From contig NC_066585.1 in the NCBI RefSeq assembly GCF_024323335.1, forward strand, positions 538,533,769-538,597,768: a stretch of 64,000 bases of DNA, given 5' to 3'. The notes under the pieces were generated by a model, which was not told the origin of the DNA, did not search any database, and worked only from the letters and a program-made list of their open reading frames with translations. This DNA comes from Lathyrus oleraceus. Its lineage: Eukaryota; Streptophyta; Magnoliopsida; Fabales; Fabaceae. A program made the translations under genes and the position numbers. Below, piece after piece: positions 51,501-64,000 of the stretch. Position 1 is the first letter of the stretch; each line of letters opens with the position of its first letter.

Positions 51501-54500
51501 TCACATTGTATTATGGTATATTATGTGTAAATAAATTCAATAATTTTCTTCTCCATCTCCAAATTTTAGGTTTCTTCATCACTAAGTAACAAAGTCGAAG
51601 TACTATAAATTAATGATTCACATTATATATAAATGGTTAATAAGTGAAATTACATAATCAAGACCAATATTATTTGTATTCGCCGTATTCTCATTGTATT
51701 ATGGTATATTATATGTAAAAAAAAATTCAATTTTTTTCTTATCCATCACCTAATTTTAGGTTTCTTCATCTCTAAGAAACAAATTTAAAAAACTACAAAT
51801 GAATGATTCATATTTTATATAAATGGGTAACAACTGAAACTACATAATCAAGATCAATATTATTTGTATTCGGCACATTCACATTGTATTATGGTATACT
51901 ATATGTAAATAAATGATATGATTTTCTTCTCCATCACCAAATTTTAGGTTTCTTCATCACTAAGCAACAAAGTCAAAAAACTATAAATGAATGATACATA
52001 TTATATATAAATGGGTAACAACTTAAATTACATAATCAAGATAAATATTATTTGTATTCGGCATATTCACATTGTATTATGGTATATTATATGTAAATAA
52101 ATTCAAGAATTTTCTTCTCCATCACCAAATTTTAGGTTTCTTCATCACTAAGTAACAAAGTTAAAGGACTATAAATTTATTATTCATATTATATATAAAT
52201 GGTTAATAAGTGAAATTACATAATAAAACTCAATAATATTTGTATTCGCCATATTCACATTGTATTATGGTGTATTATATGTAAAAAAAACTCAATATTG
52301 TTCTTTTCCATCACCAAATTTTAGTTTTTTTTATCACTAAGAAACAAATTTAAAAATCTATAAATGAATGAGTCAAATTATATATAAATGGGTAACAAGT
52401 GAAATTACATAATGAAGATCAATATTATTTGTATTCGGCATATTCACATTGTATTATGGTATATTATACATAAATAAATTAAATAATTTTCTTCTCCATC
52501 ACCAAATTTTAGGTTTCTTCATCACCAAGTAACAAAATTAAAGGACTATAAATTAATGATTCATATTATATATAAATGGTTAATAAGTGAAATTACGTAA
52601 TAAAGCTCAATATTATTTGTATTCATCATATTCACATTGTATTATGGTATATTATATGTATAAAAAAAAAAATTCTCCATCACCAAATTTTAGGTTTCTT
52701 CATCACTAAGCAATAAAGTGAAAAAAACTATAAATGAATGATTCATATTATATATAAATGGGTAACAAGTGAAATTACATAATCAAGATCAATATTATTT
52801 GTATTCGGCATATTCACATTGTATTATGGTAAATTATGTGTAAATAAATTCAATAATTTTCTTCTCCATCACCAAATTTTAGGTTTCTTCATCACTAAGT
52901 AACAAAGTCGAAGTACTATAAATTAATGATTCACATTATATATAAATGGTTAATAAGTGAAATTACATAATCAAGACCAATATTATATGTATTCGCCATA
53001 TTCTCATTGTATTATGGTATATTATATGTAAAAAAAACTCAATTTTTTCTTCTCCATCACCTAATTTTAGGTTTCTTCATCTCTAAGAAACAAATTTAAA
53101 AAACTTATAAATGAATGATTCATATTATATATAAATGGGTAACAACTAAAACTACATAATCAAGATAAATATTATTTGTATTCGGTATATTCACATTGTA
53201 TTATGGTATACTATATGTAAATAAATGATATGATTTTCTTCTCCATCACCAAATTTTAGGTTTCTTCATCACTAAGCAACAAAGTCAAAAAACTATAAAT
53301 GAATGATTCATATTATATATAAATGGGTAACAACTTAAATTACATAATCAAGATAAATATTATTTGTATTCGGCATATTCACATTGTATTATGGTATATT
53401 ATATGTAAATAAATTCAATAATTTTCTTCTCTATCACAAAATTTTAGGTTTCTTCATCACTAAGTAACAAAGTTGAAGGACTATAAATTTATTATTCATA
53501 TTATATATAAATGGTTAATAAGTGAAATTACATAATAAAACTCAATAATATTTGTATTCGCCATATTCACATTGTATTATGGTATATTATATGTAAAAAA
53601 CTCAATATTGTTCTTCTCCATCACCAAATTTTAGTTTTCTTTATCAGTAAGAAACAAATTTAAAAATCTATAAATGAATGATTCAAATTATATATAAATG
53701 GTTAATAAGTGAAATTACGTAATAAAGCTCAATATTATTTGTATTCATCATATTCGCATTGTATTATGGTATATTATATGTAAAAAAAAATTAATATTTT
53801 TTTCTCCATCACCAAATTTTAGGTTTCTTCATCACTAAGCAACAAAGTGAAAAAAACTATAAATGAATGATTCATATTATATATAAATGGGTAACAAGTG
53901 AAATTACATAATCAAGATCAATATTATTTGTATTCGGCATATTCACATTGTATTATTGTAAATTATGTGTAAATAAATTCAATAATTTTCTTCTCCATCA
54001 CCAAATTTTAGGTTTCTTCATCACTAAGTAACAAAGTTGAAGTATTATAAATTAATGATTCACATTATATATAAATGGCTAATAAGTGAAATTACATAAT
54101 CAAGACCATTATATGTATTCGCCATATTCTCATTGTATTATGGTATATTATATGTAAAAAAAAACTCAATTTTTTCTTCTCCATCACCTAATTTAAGGTT
54201 TCTTCATCTCTAAGAAACAAATTTAAAAAACTTATAAATGAATGATTCATATTATATATAAATGGGTAACAACTGAAACTACATAATCAAGATCAATATT
54301 ATTTGTATTCGGTATATTCACATTGTATTATGGTATACTATATGTAAATAAATGATATGATTTTCTTCTCCATCACCAAATTTTAGGTTTCTTCATCACT
54401 AAGCAACAAAGTCATAAAACTATAAATGAATGATTCATTATATATATAAATGGGTAACAACTTAAATTACATAATCAAGATCAATATTATTTGTATTCGG

Positions 54501-57500
54501 CATATTCACATTGTATTATGGTATATTATATGGAAATAAATTCAATAATTTTCTTCTCCATCACCAAATTTTAGGTTTCTTCATCACTAACTAACAAAGT
54601 TGAAGGACTATAAATTTATTATTCATATTATATATAATTGGTTAATAAGTGAAATTACATAATAAAACTCAATATTATTTGTATTCGCCATATTCACATT
54701 GTATTATGGTATATTATATGTAAAAAAAACTCAATATTTTTGTTCTCCATCACCAAATTTTAGGTTTCTTCAATACTAACAAACAAAGTTAAAAAACTAT
54801 AAATGAATGATTCATATTATATATAAATGGGTAACAGCCGAAACTACATAATCAAGATCAATATTATTTGTATTAGGCATATTCACATTGTATTATGCTA
54901 TACTATATATAAATAAATTCTATAATTTCCTTCTCCATCACCAAATTTTAGGTTTCTTCATCACTAAGCAACAAAGTTAAAAAACTATAAATGAATGATT
55001 CATATTATATATAAATAGGTAACAAGTGAATTTACATAATCAAGATCAACATTATTCGTATTCGGCATATTCACATTGTATTATGGTATATTATATGTAA
55101 ATAAATTCATTAATTTTCTTCTCCATCATTAAATTTTAGGTTTCTTTATCACTAAGTAACAAAGTTAAAGGACTATAAATTAATGATTCATATTATATAT
55201 AAATGCTTAATAAGTGAAATTACATAATAAAACTCAATATTATTTGTATTCGCCATATTCACATTGTATTATGGTATATTATATGTAAAAAAAACTCAAT
55301 ATTTTTCTTCTCCATCACCAAATTTTAGGTTTCTTCATCCCTAAGAAACAAAGTTTAAAAACTATAAATGAATGATTCATATTATATATAAATGGGTAAC
55401 AACTGAAACTACATAATCAAGATCAATATTATTTGTATTCAGCATATTTACATTGTATTATGGTATATAATATGTAAATAAATTCTATAATTTCCTTCTC
55501 CATCACCAAATTTTAGGTTTCTTCATCACTAAGTAACAAATTTAAAGGATTATAAATTAATGATTCATATTATATATAAAAGGTTAATAAGTGAAATTAA
55601 GCAATAAAGCTTAATTATAATTGTATTTGTCATATTCACATTGTATTATGGTATATTATATGTAAAAAATATTAATATTTTCTTCTCCACCACCAAATTT
55701 TAGGTGTCTTCATCACTAAGCAACAAAGTGAAAAATAAATAAATGAATGATTCATATTATATATAAATGGGTAACAACTTAAATTACATAATCAAGATCA
55801 ATATTATTTATATTCGGCATATTCACATTGTATTATGGTATATAATATGTAAATAGATTCAATAATTTTCTTCTCCATCATCAAATTTTAGGTTTCTTCA
55901 TCCTTAAGTAACAAAGTTAAAGTACTATAAATTAATGATTCATATTATATATCAATGGTTAATAAGTGAAATTAGATAATAAAACTCAATTTTATTTGTA
56001 TTCGTCATATTCACATTGTATTATGGTATATTATATGTAAAAAAAAAAAAAATTCTCGATCACCAACATTTTGGTTTCTTCATCACTAAGCAACAAAGTA
56101 AAAAAACTATAAATGAATGATTCATATTAAATCTAAATGGGTAACAAGTAAATTTACATAATCAAGATCAATATTATTTGTATTCGGCCTATTCACATTG
56201 TATTATGGTATATAATATGTAAATAAATTCAATAATTTTCTTCTCCATCACCAAATTTTACGTTTCTTCATCACTATGTAACAAAGTTAAAGGATTATAA
56301 ATTAATGATTCATATTATATATATAGTTAACAACTAGATTTACATAATAAAGCTCAATATCATTTGTATTCGTCATATTCACATTTAATTATGGTATATT
56401 ATATGTAAAAAAGAATTTAATATTTTTTTATCCATCACTAAATTTTAGGTTTCTTCATCACTAAGCAACAAAGTTAAAAAACTATAAATGAATGATTCAT
56501 ATTTTATATAAATAGGTAACAAGTGAATTTACATGATCAAGATCAACATTTTTCGTATTCGGCATATTCACATTGTATTATGGTATATTATATGTAAATA
56601 AATTCATTAATTTTCTTCTTCATCATCAAATTCTAGGTTTCTTCATCACTAAGTAACAAAGTTGAAGGACTATAAATTAATTATTCATATTATATATAAA
56701 TTGTTAATAAGTGAAATTACGTAATAAAGACCATTTTTAATTGTATTTGTCATATTCACAGTGTATTATGGTATATTATATGTTAAAAAAACTCCATCTT
56801 TTCTTCTCCATCACCAAATTTTAGGTTTCTTAATCACTAAGAAAAAAAGTTAAAAAACTTTAAATGAATGTTTCATATTATATATAAATGGGCAACAACT
56901 GAAACTACATAATCAAGATCAATATTGTTTGTATTCGGCATATTCACATTGTATTACGCTATACTATATATAAATAAATGATATAATTTTCATCTCCATC
57001 ACCAAATTTTAGGTTTCTTCAGCACTAAGTAACAAATTTAAAGGATTATAAATTAATGATTCATATTATATATAAACGGTTAATAAGTGAAATTACGTAA
57101 TAAAGCTCAATTATAATTGTATATGTCATATTCACACTGTATTATGGTATATTATATGTGAAAAAAAATAATATTTTCTTCTCCATCACCAAATTTTAGG
57201 TTTCTTCATCCCTAAGTAGCAAAGTTAAAGTACTATAAATTAATTATTCATATTATATAAAAATGGTTAATAAGTGAAATTACATAATAAAGCTCAATAT
57301 TATTTGTATTCGCCATATTCACATTGTATTATTGTATATTATATTTAAAAAAATATATATTTTTTCTCCAATACCAAATTTTAGGTTTCTTCATCACTAA
57401 GCAACAAAGTGAATAAAATATAAATGAATGATTCATATTATATATAAATGGGTAGCAAGTGAAATTACATAATCAAGATCAATATTATTTCTATTCGGCA

Positions 57501-60500
57501 TATTCACATTGTATTATGGTATATTATATGTAAATAAATTCAATAATTTTCTTCTCCATCACAAAAAATTTAGGTTCTTCATCACCAAGTAACAAAGTTA
57601 AAGGACTATAAATTAATGATTCATATTATATATAAATAGTTAATAAGCGAAATTACATAATAAAACTCAATTTTATTTGTATTCGTCATATTCACATTGT
57701 ATTATGGTATATTATATGGAAAAAATTTAATATTTTTCTTCTCGATCACCAAATTTTAGGTTTCTTCATCACTAAGCAACAAATTGAAAAAACTATAAAT
57801 GAATGATTTAAATTTTATATAAATCGGTAACAACTGAAATTACATAATCAAGATCAATATTATTTGTATTCGGCATATTCACATTGTATTATGGTATACT
57901 ATATATAAATAAATTCAATAATTTTCTTCTCCATCACCAAATTTTAAGTTTCTTCATCACTAAGTAACAAATTTAAAGGATTATAAATTAATGATTCATA
58001 TTATATATAAACGGTTAATAAGTGAAATTACGTAATAAAGTTCAATTATAATTGTATTTGTCATATTCACACTGTATTATGGTATGTTATATGTAAAAAA
58101 AAATTAATATTTTCTTCTCCATCACCAAATTTTAGGTTTCTTCATCACTAATCAACAAAGTTAAAAATATATAAATGAATGATTCATATTATATATAAAT
58201 GGGTAACTACTTAAATTACATAATCAAGATCAATATTATTTGTATTCGGCAGATTCACATTGTATTATGGTATATAATATGTAAATAAATTCAATAATTT
58301 TCTTCTCCATCACCAAATTTTAGGTTTCTTCATCCCTAAGTAACAAATTTAAAGTACTATAAATTAATGATTCATATTTTATATAAATGGGTAACAACTG
58401 AAACTACATAATCAAGATCAATATTATTTGTATTCGGCATATTCACATTGTATTATGGTATACTATATGTAAAAAAAAAATATTTTTCTTCTCGATCACC
58501 AAATTTTAGGTTTCTTCATCACTAAGCAACAAAGTGAAAAAACTATAAATGAATGATTCATATTATATATAAATGGGTAACAAGTGGAATTATATAATCA
58601 AGTTCAATATTATTTGTATTCGGCATATTCACATTGTATTAAGGTATATTATACGTAAATAAATTGAATAACTTTCTTCTCCATCACCAAATTTTAGGTT
58701 TCTTCATCACCAAGTAACAAAATTAAATGACTATAAATTAATGATTCATATTATACATGAATGGTTAATAAGTGAAATTACGTAATAAAGCTCAATATTA
58801 TTTGTATTCATCATATTCACATTGTATTATGGTATATTATATGTAAAAAAAAAATATTTTTTCTCCATCACCAAATTTTAGGTTTCTTCATCACTAAGCA
58901 ACAAAGTCAAAAAAAATTATAAATGAATGATTCATATTATATATAAATGGGTAACAAGTGAAATTACATAATCAAGACCAATATTATTTCTATTAGGCAT
59001 ATTCACATTGTATTATGGTATATTATGTGTAAATAAATTCAATAATTTTCTTCTCCATCACCAAATTTTAGGTTTCTTCATCACTAAGTAACAAAGTTGA
59101 AGTACTATAAATTAATGATTCACATTATATATAAATGGTTAATAAGTGAAATTACATAATCAAGACCAATATTATTTGTATTCGCCATATTCTCATTGTA
59201 TTACGGTATATTATATGTAAAAAAAAATTAAATATTTTTCTTCTCCATCACCTAATTTTAGGTTTCTTCATCTCTAAGAAACAAATTTAAAAAACTACAA
59301 ATGAATGATTCATATTATATATAAATGGGTAACAACTGAAACTACATAATCAAGATCAATATTATTTGTATTCGGCATATTCACATTGTATTATGGTATA
59401 CTATATGTAAATAAACGATATGATTTTCTTCTCCATCACCAAATTTTAGGTTTCTTCATCACTAAGGAACAAAGTCAAAAAAATATAAATGAATGATTCA
59501 TATTATATATAAACGGGTAACAACTTAAATTACATAATCAAGATAAATATTATTTGTATTCGGCATATTCACATTGTATTATGGTATATTATATGTAAAT
59601 AAATTCAATAATTTTCTTCTCCATCACCAAATTTTAGGTTTCTTCATCACTAAGTAACAATGTTGAAGGACTATAAATTTATTATTCATATTATATATAA
59701 ATGGTTAATAAGTGAAATTACATAATAAAACTCAATATTATTTGTATTCGCCATATTCACATTGTATTATGGTATATTATATGTAAAAAAAACTCTATAT
59801 TTTTCTTCTCCATCACCAAATTTTAGGTTTCTTCATCCCTAAGAAAACTAAATTCAATAATTTTCTTCTCCATCACCAAATTTTATGTTTCTTCATCACT
59901 AAGTAACAAAGTTAAAGGACTATAAATGAATGATTCATAATATATATAAATAGGTAACAAGTGAATTTACATTATCAAGATCAACATTATTCGTATTCAG
60001 CATATTCACATTGTATTATGGTATATTATATGTACATAAATTCATTAGTTTTCTTCTTCATCATCAAATTTTAGGTTTCTTCATCACTAAGTAACAAAGT
60101 TGAAGGACTATAAATTAATTACTCATATTATATATAAATGGTTAATAAGTGAAATTACGTAATACAGCTCAATTGTAATTGTATTTGTCATATTCACACT
60201 GTATTATGGTATATTATATGTAAAAAAACTCAATATTTTTCTTCTTCATCACCAAATTTTAGGTTTCTTAATCACTAAGAAACAAAGTTAAAAAAACTTT
60301 AAATAAATGATTCATATTAAATATAAATGGGCAACAACTGAAACTACATAATTAAGATCAATATTATTTGTATTCGGCATATTCACATTGTAACAAAGTA
60401 ACAAATTTAAAGGATTATAAATTAATGATTCATATTATATATAAATAAATGATATAATTTTCATCCCCATCACCAAATTTTAGGTTTCTTCATCACTAAG

Positions 60501-62118
60501 TAACAAATTTAAAGGATTATAAATTAATGATTCATATTATATATAAACGATTAATAAGTGAAATTACGTAATAAAGCTATATTATAATTGCATTTGTCAT
60601 ATTCACACTGTATTATGGTATATTATATGTAAAAAAAAAAAAATTTTCTTCTCCATCACCAAATTTTAGGTTTCTTCATCCCTAAGTAGCAAAGTTAAAG
60701 TACTATAAATTAATGATTCATATTATATATAAATGGTTAGTAAGTGAAATTACATAATAAAACTCAATTTTATTTGTATTCGTCATATTCACAATGTATT
60801 ATGGTATATTATATGTAATAAAAAAATATTTTTCTTCTCGATCACCAAATTTTAGGTTTCTTTATCACTAAGCTACAAAGTGAAAAAACTATAAATGAAT
60901 GATTCATATTATATATAAATGGGTAACAAGTGAAATCACATAATCAAGATCAATATTATTTGTATTCGGCTTATTCACATTTTATTATGGTATATTATAT
61001 CTAAATAAATTCAATAAGTTTCTTCTCCATCACCAAATTTTAGGTTTCTTCATCACCAAGTAAAAAAATTAAAGGACTATAAATTAATGATTCATATTAT
61101 ACATAAATGGTTAATAAGTGAAATTACGTAATAAAGCTCAATATTATTTGTATTCATCATATTCAAATTGTATTATTGTATATTATATGTAAAAAAAAAA
61201 TATTTTTTTCTCCAATACCAAATTTTAGGTTTCTTCATCACAAAGCAACAAAGTGAAAAAACTATAAATGAATGATTCATATTATATATAAATGGGTAAC
61301 AAGTGAAAATACATAATCAAGATCAATATTATTTGTATTCGGCATATTCACATTTTATTATGGTATATTATATGTAAATAAATTCAATAATTTTCTTCTC
61401 CATCACCAAATTTTAGGTTTCTTCATCACTAAGTAACATAGTTAAAGGACTATAAATGAATGAATCATATTATATATAAATGGGTAACAAGTGAAATTAC
61501 ATAATCAAGATCAATATTATTTGTATTCGTCATATTCACATTGTATTATGGTATATTATATATAAAAAAAACTTAATATTTTTCTTCTCCATCACCATAT
61601 TTTAGGTTTCTTCATCACTAAGCAACAAAGTGAAAAAACTATAAATGAATGATTTATATTATATATAAATGGGTAGCAAGTGAAATTACATAATCAAGAT
61701 CAATATTATTTCTATTCGGCATATTCACATTGTATTATGCTATATTATATGTAAATAAATTCAATAATTTTCTTCTCTATCTCAAAAAATTTAGGTTCTT
61801 CATCACTAAGTAACAAAGTTAAAGGACTATAAATTAATGATTCATATTATATATAAATGGTTAATAAGTGAAATTACATAATGAAGCTCAATATTATTTT
61901 TTTTCTTCATATTCACATTGTATTATGGTATATTATATGTAAAAAGAAAAATTAATATTTTTCTTCTCCATCACCAAATATTAGGTTTCTTCATCACTAA
62001 GCAACAAAGTTAAAAAACTATAAATGAATGATTCATATTATATATAAATGGGTAGCCAGTGAAATTACATAATCAAGGTCAATATTATTTGTATTCGGCA
62101 TATTCACATTGTATTATA

Positions 62119-64000
62119 GTAACACCCACATATAGTATATGTCTATAATACATATTATACATAGTGTAATACTGGTACTGAAATACATAAGCGCATAGCG
62201 GCAACAATGTACATATTTACATGCCCAAAAGAAACATAACATGGCATAAAACATACACAAAAGTGCCCAAAATAAAAACTAGGAGCTAGATAATTATACA
62301 ATGATCTCAAAAATATATACACGGCGGAGTAGCCATCCAATCATCGGGTAAGCAGGATATCACTCTATCTTGTCCTTACCCTTCGCCTGCTCAGAACCAC
62401 CTGAAAAACAATCAACAACGTGGGGTGAGATAATAATCTTAGTGGGTTCCCTATCCTATGGGTCCAGTCGGCTCTACAGGGTTTTCTAATCAATATTCAA
62501 CTTAAGTCAACAAGGGAATGAAGACTTAAGTGATGGGGAACTAACTCGCAATGTATGGCAACATGCACCTGAGTTCTTGCTACTCAAAACAAGATCATTA
62601 TTCAGATTCACGAAACATCAATCCTTGAGCGGACCTACGTCTAGGGCAAGCCCAGTTCATGCATGCTCGTATGATTTGACTTTCGCGGTGGATATCGGGT
62701 CCTCTATGAGTTCCAAACTCATTTCAAGCGTCTGTCACCCATATGGGACTCTAACCCACTTAGGGTATCTTTCACCGTATGGGACTCTAACCCACTTAGG
62801 TGTCCACCTTTCCCTCACGTCCGCCGTGGTTGGGGCTCAAACCCAACTGAGGCACGAATAATCGGTCTCACATCCTATTGCTTACTCATCTAAGCATATC
62901 AAATAGAGATGTGTACCACCAAGGGCAAAACATTCTGAATACATGATCGATTCCACAAATCATAACAAGATTCATCAATAACAGGTGACTTTATTCAGCA
63001 AAATACACAAGCAATAACATGGCATGTTTCATACAAAGCGTCTCACTCTCAACTATGGCAACCATTCATTCACGACCTCCACATAAGCGCCGTACGGATG
63101 AATGTCGCTTTCTAACGTTATCTAAGTTATGAGTCTAACTTATGGCTTAATACTAATCCATAGGCTAACTCACTAGATTCATCATGTAATTTTCGCATTT
63201 AACATGGATTCAATACAAGCATAGCATCACAATTGATTAATGGTTAGAGGAATGCACTTAGAAACATTTAAGAAATGAATTTTGAAGTGTTTGGCATAAG
63301 CCAATTGATTGGTTAGGGAAGCCCAATCGATTGGCTCCTCTCACATTTTTGTTTTTCAAAGAATACAGAGGATCAATCGATTGATCCTCAGTGCCAATCG
63401 ATTGGCACCACAAAAATTTCCAGTTTTCCAAAACGGAAAGTTTGTGCAATCGATTGTAATCCCTTGTCAATCGATTGGTTATGCTAAAATTTCCTTTTCT
63501 GCAAAATAGAAAGTTTGTGCAATCGATTGGAGGATTGTATCAATCGATTGGTTCTCATAAAAACTCATATTGTCCAACTTTGAGAGTGTGTCCAATCGAT
63601 TGGCTTGGAGGAAAAGCCCAGGACCAATCGATTGGTCCTTATCATGTTCACAAAAATGATTTATGTATCACTTGGATTTCCACCTGCATAACTTTGTTTC
63701 TTTTCTAACAGATAGACACACTTCTTCTTCCAACAAAATCCATCATACAACATACTTATATACACATATATATCATGGGTTTCAAGTTTATAACCACAAC
63801 CACAACCAATCATTTAGTCACAACAATCATGAAGAGTATATCAAAGCACTTGTTCATGGAAATCAACATAATCAAGAGAAAACATTCATCATATAGCATG
63901 GATTCTTATAATTCATCTATGATTCTACAACCCTAAACTCTAGAAATCCTAGGGTTTCTAACTAGAACCCACCTCAAGAAATGAAAGAGGAGAAGTTTTT
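62119..64000 (-). mobile_element. Element C: LTR related to element B, running off the window
   Basis: Satellite stops at about 62118 and GTAACACCC begins. From 62420 on, many segments match the LTR of element B at moderate identity (GATAATAATCT, GGGTCCA, CAACAAGGGAA, TGTGTACCACCA, AATAACATGGCATG) in the same order and orientation. It is therefore the edge of a related minus-strand LTR retrotransposon. The first T of the expected TGTAACACCC is missing. Its later part (from about 63250) differs from B and carries a palindrome cluster. ORFs here look non-coding. Confidence 0.8.
63301..63635. repeat. Cluster of CAATCGATTG palindromes in the LTR of element C
   Basis: CAATCGATTG, often extended to CCAATCGATTGG, occurs nine times (near 63324, 63374, 63395, 63447, 63468, 63520, 63541, 63593 and 63624), with a variant CAATTGATTG at 63302. 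They come in pairs about 21 bp apart, with the pairs about 50-73 bp apart. A longer unit (GAAAGTTTGTGCAATCGATTG) is repeated at 63436 and 63509. Confidence 0.9.

Larger units (their letters stand above)
40912..62118. repeat. Satellite array 2, same 188-bp family as array 1
   Basis: About 21.2 kb, roughly 110 monomers of the same sequence and orientation as array 1. Arrays 1 and 2 are therefore probably one array split by the retroelement nest. Local disruptions include shortened monomers at about 43170, 46490, 49505, 59845 and 60392, where two monomer pieces are joined out of register. There is no gene. Confidence 0.97.

Noticed and set aside
5941..62118. Telomere-like TTTAGGTTT in each satellite monomer
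   Set aside because: It occurs once per 188-bp monomer and not in tandem, and lacks the GGG of the plant telomere repeat.
63301..63635. CRISPR-like array of regularly spaced palindromes
   Set aside because: The motif is only 10-12 bp, the spacers are irregular and partly repeated, and the setting is a plant LTR.
63258..63708. ORFs with repeated QSIG or similar phrases at the right end
   Set aside because: They come from the CAATCGATTG palindrome being translated.

Overview
The window looks like heterochromatin from a dicot nuclear genome. It is AT-rich, its one host-type gene has small introns with GT/AG borders, and nearly everything else is repetitive. The mix of elements (Ty3/gypsy with a tRNA-iMet primer site, a Cassandra-type 5S-bearing LTR, Helitron-type RPA gene) fits a legume such as the Medicago/Trifolium/Pisum group, but no sequence search was possible and the species call is a guess.

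Layout. (1) 1-5940: a long inverted repeat (69-683), a nine-exon gene for an RPA70-like single-stranded-DNA-binding protein (1122-3138, possibly to 3557), AT-rich spacer, an AT microsatellite, and a perfect GC-rich hairpin (5910-5931). The hairpin lies 9 nt before an abrupt switch to satellite DNA. Plant Helitrons carry RPA-like genes and end in such a hairpin, so this block is best read as the 3' part of a Helitron that landed in the satellite; its Rep/helicase would lie upstream of base 1. (2) 5941-23124: about 17 kb of a roughly 188-bp AT-rich satellite. (3) 23125-40911: a nest of LTR retrotransposons lying within the satellite. An element on the minus strand without visible coding capacity (element B) has taken in a Cassandra-type solo LTR (26930-27351, TSD CACTA) and a plus-strand Ty3/gypsy element (element A, 28999-38170, TSD ACATG). 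(4) 40912-62118: about 21 kb more of the same satellite, with nested higher-order repeats. (5) 62119-64000: the start of another minus-strand LTR, distantly related to that of element B and running off the window.

Only two coding regions are convincing: the RPA-like gene and the gag-pol ORF of element A, whose 3' end has been replaced by other DNA. There are no tRNA genes, no intact rRNA genes and no ordinary single-copy host genes.

Most notable points: (a) element A is a chimera. Its gag-pol is cut off and followed by a second copy of the 1345 bp that lies upstream of its left LTR, so the right LTR sits between its own pair of target-site duplications like a solo LTR. (b) The satellite is organised as alternating monomer types, then 6-, 9- and 15-mer blocks (about 1.13, 1.69 and 2.82 kb), a nearly perfect 3.32-kb tandem duplication and a diverged 7.5-7.8-kb period. 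(c) Two unrelated LTRs each hold a cluster of about nine to ten copies of a different 10-bp palindrome. (d) Several junctions show short duplications and filler, as left by replication-based repair.
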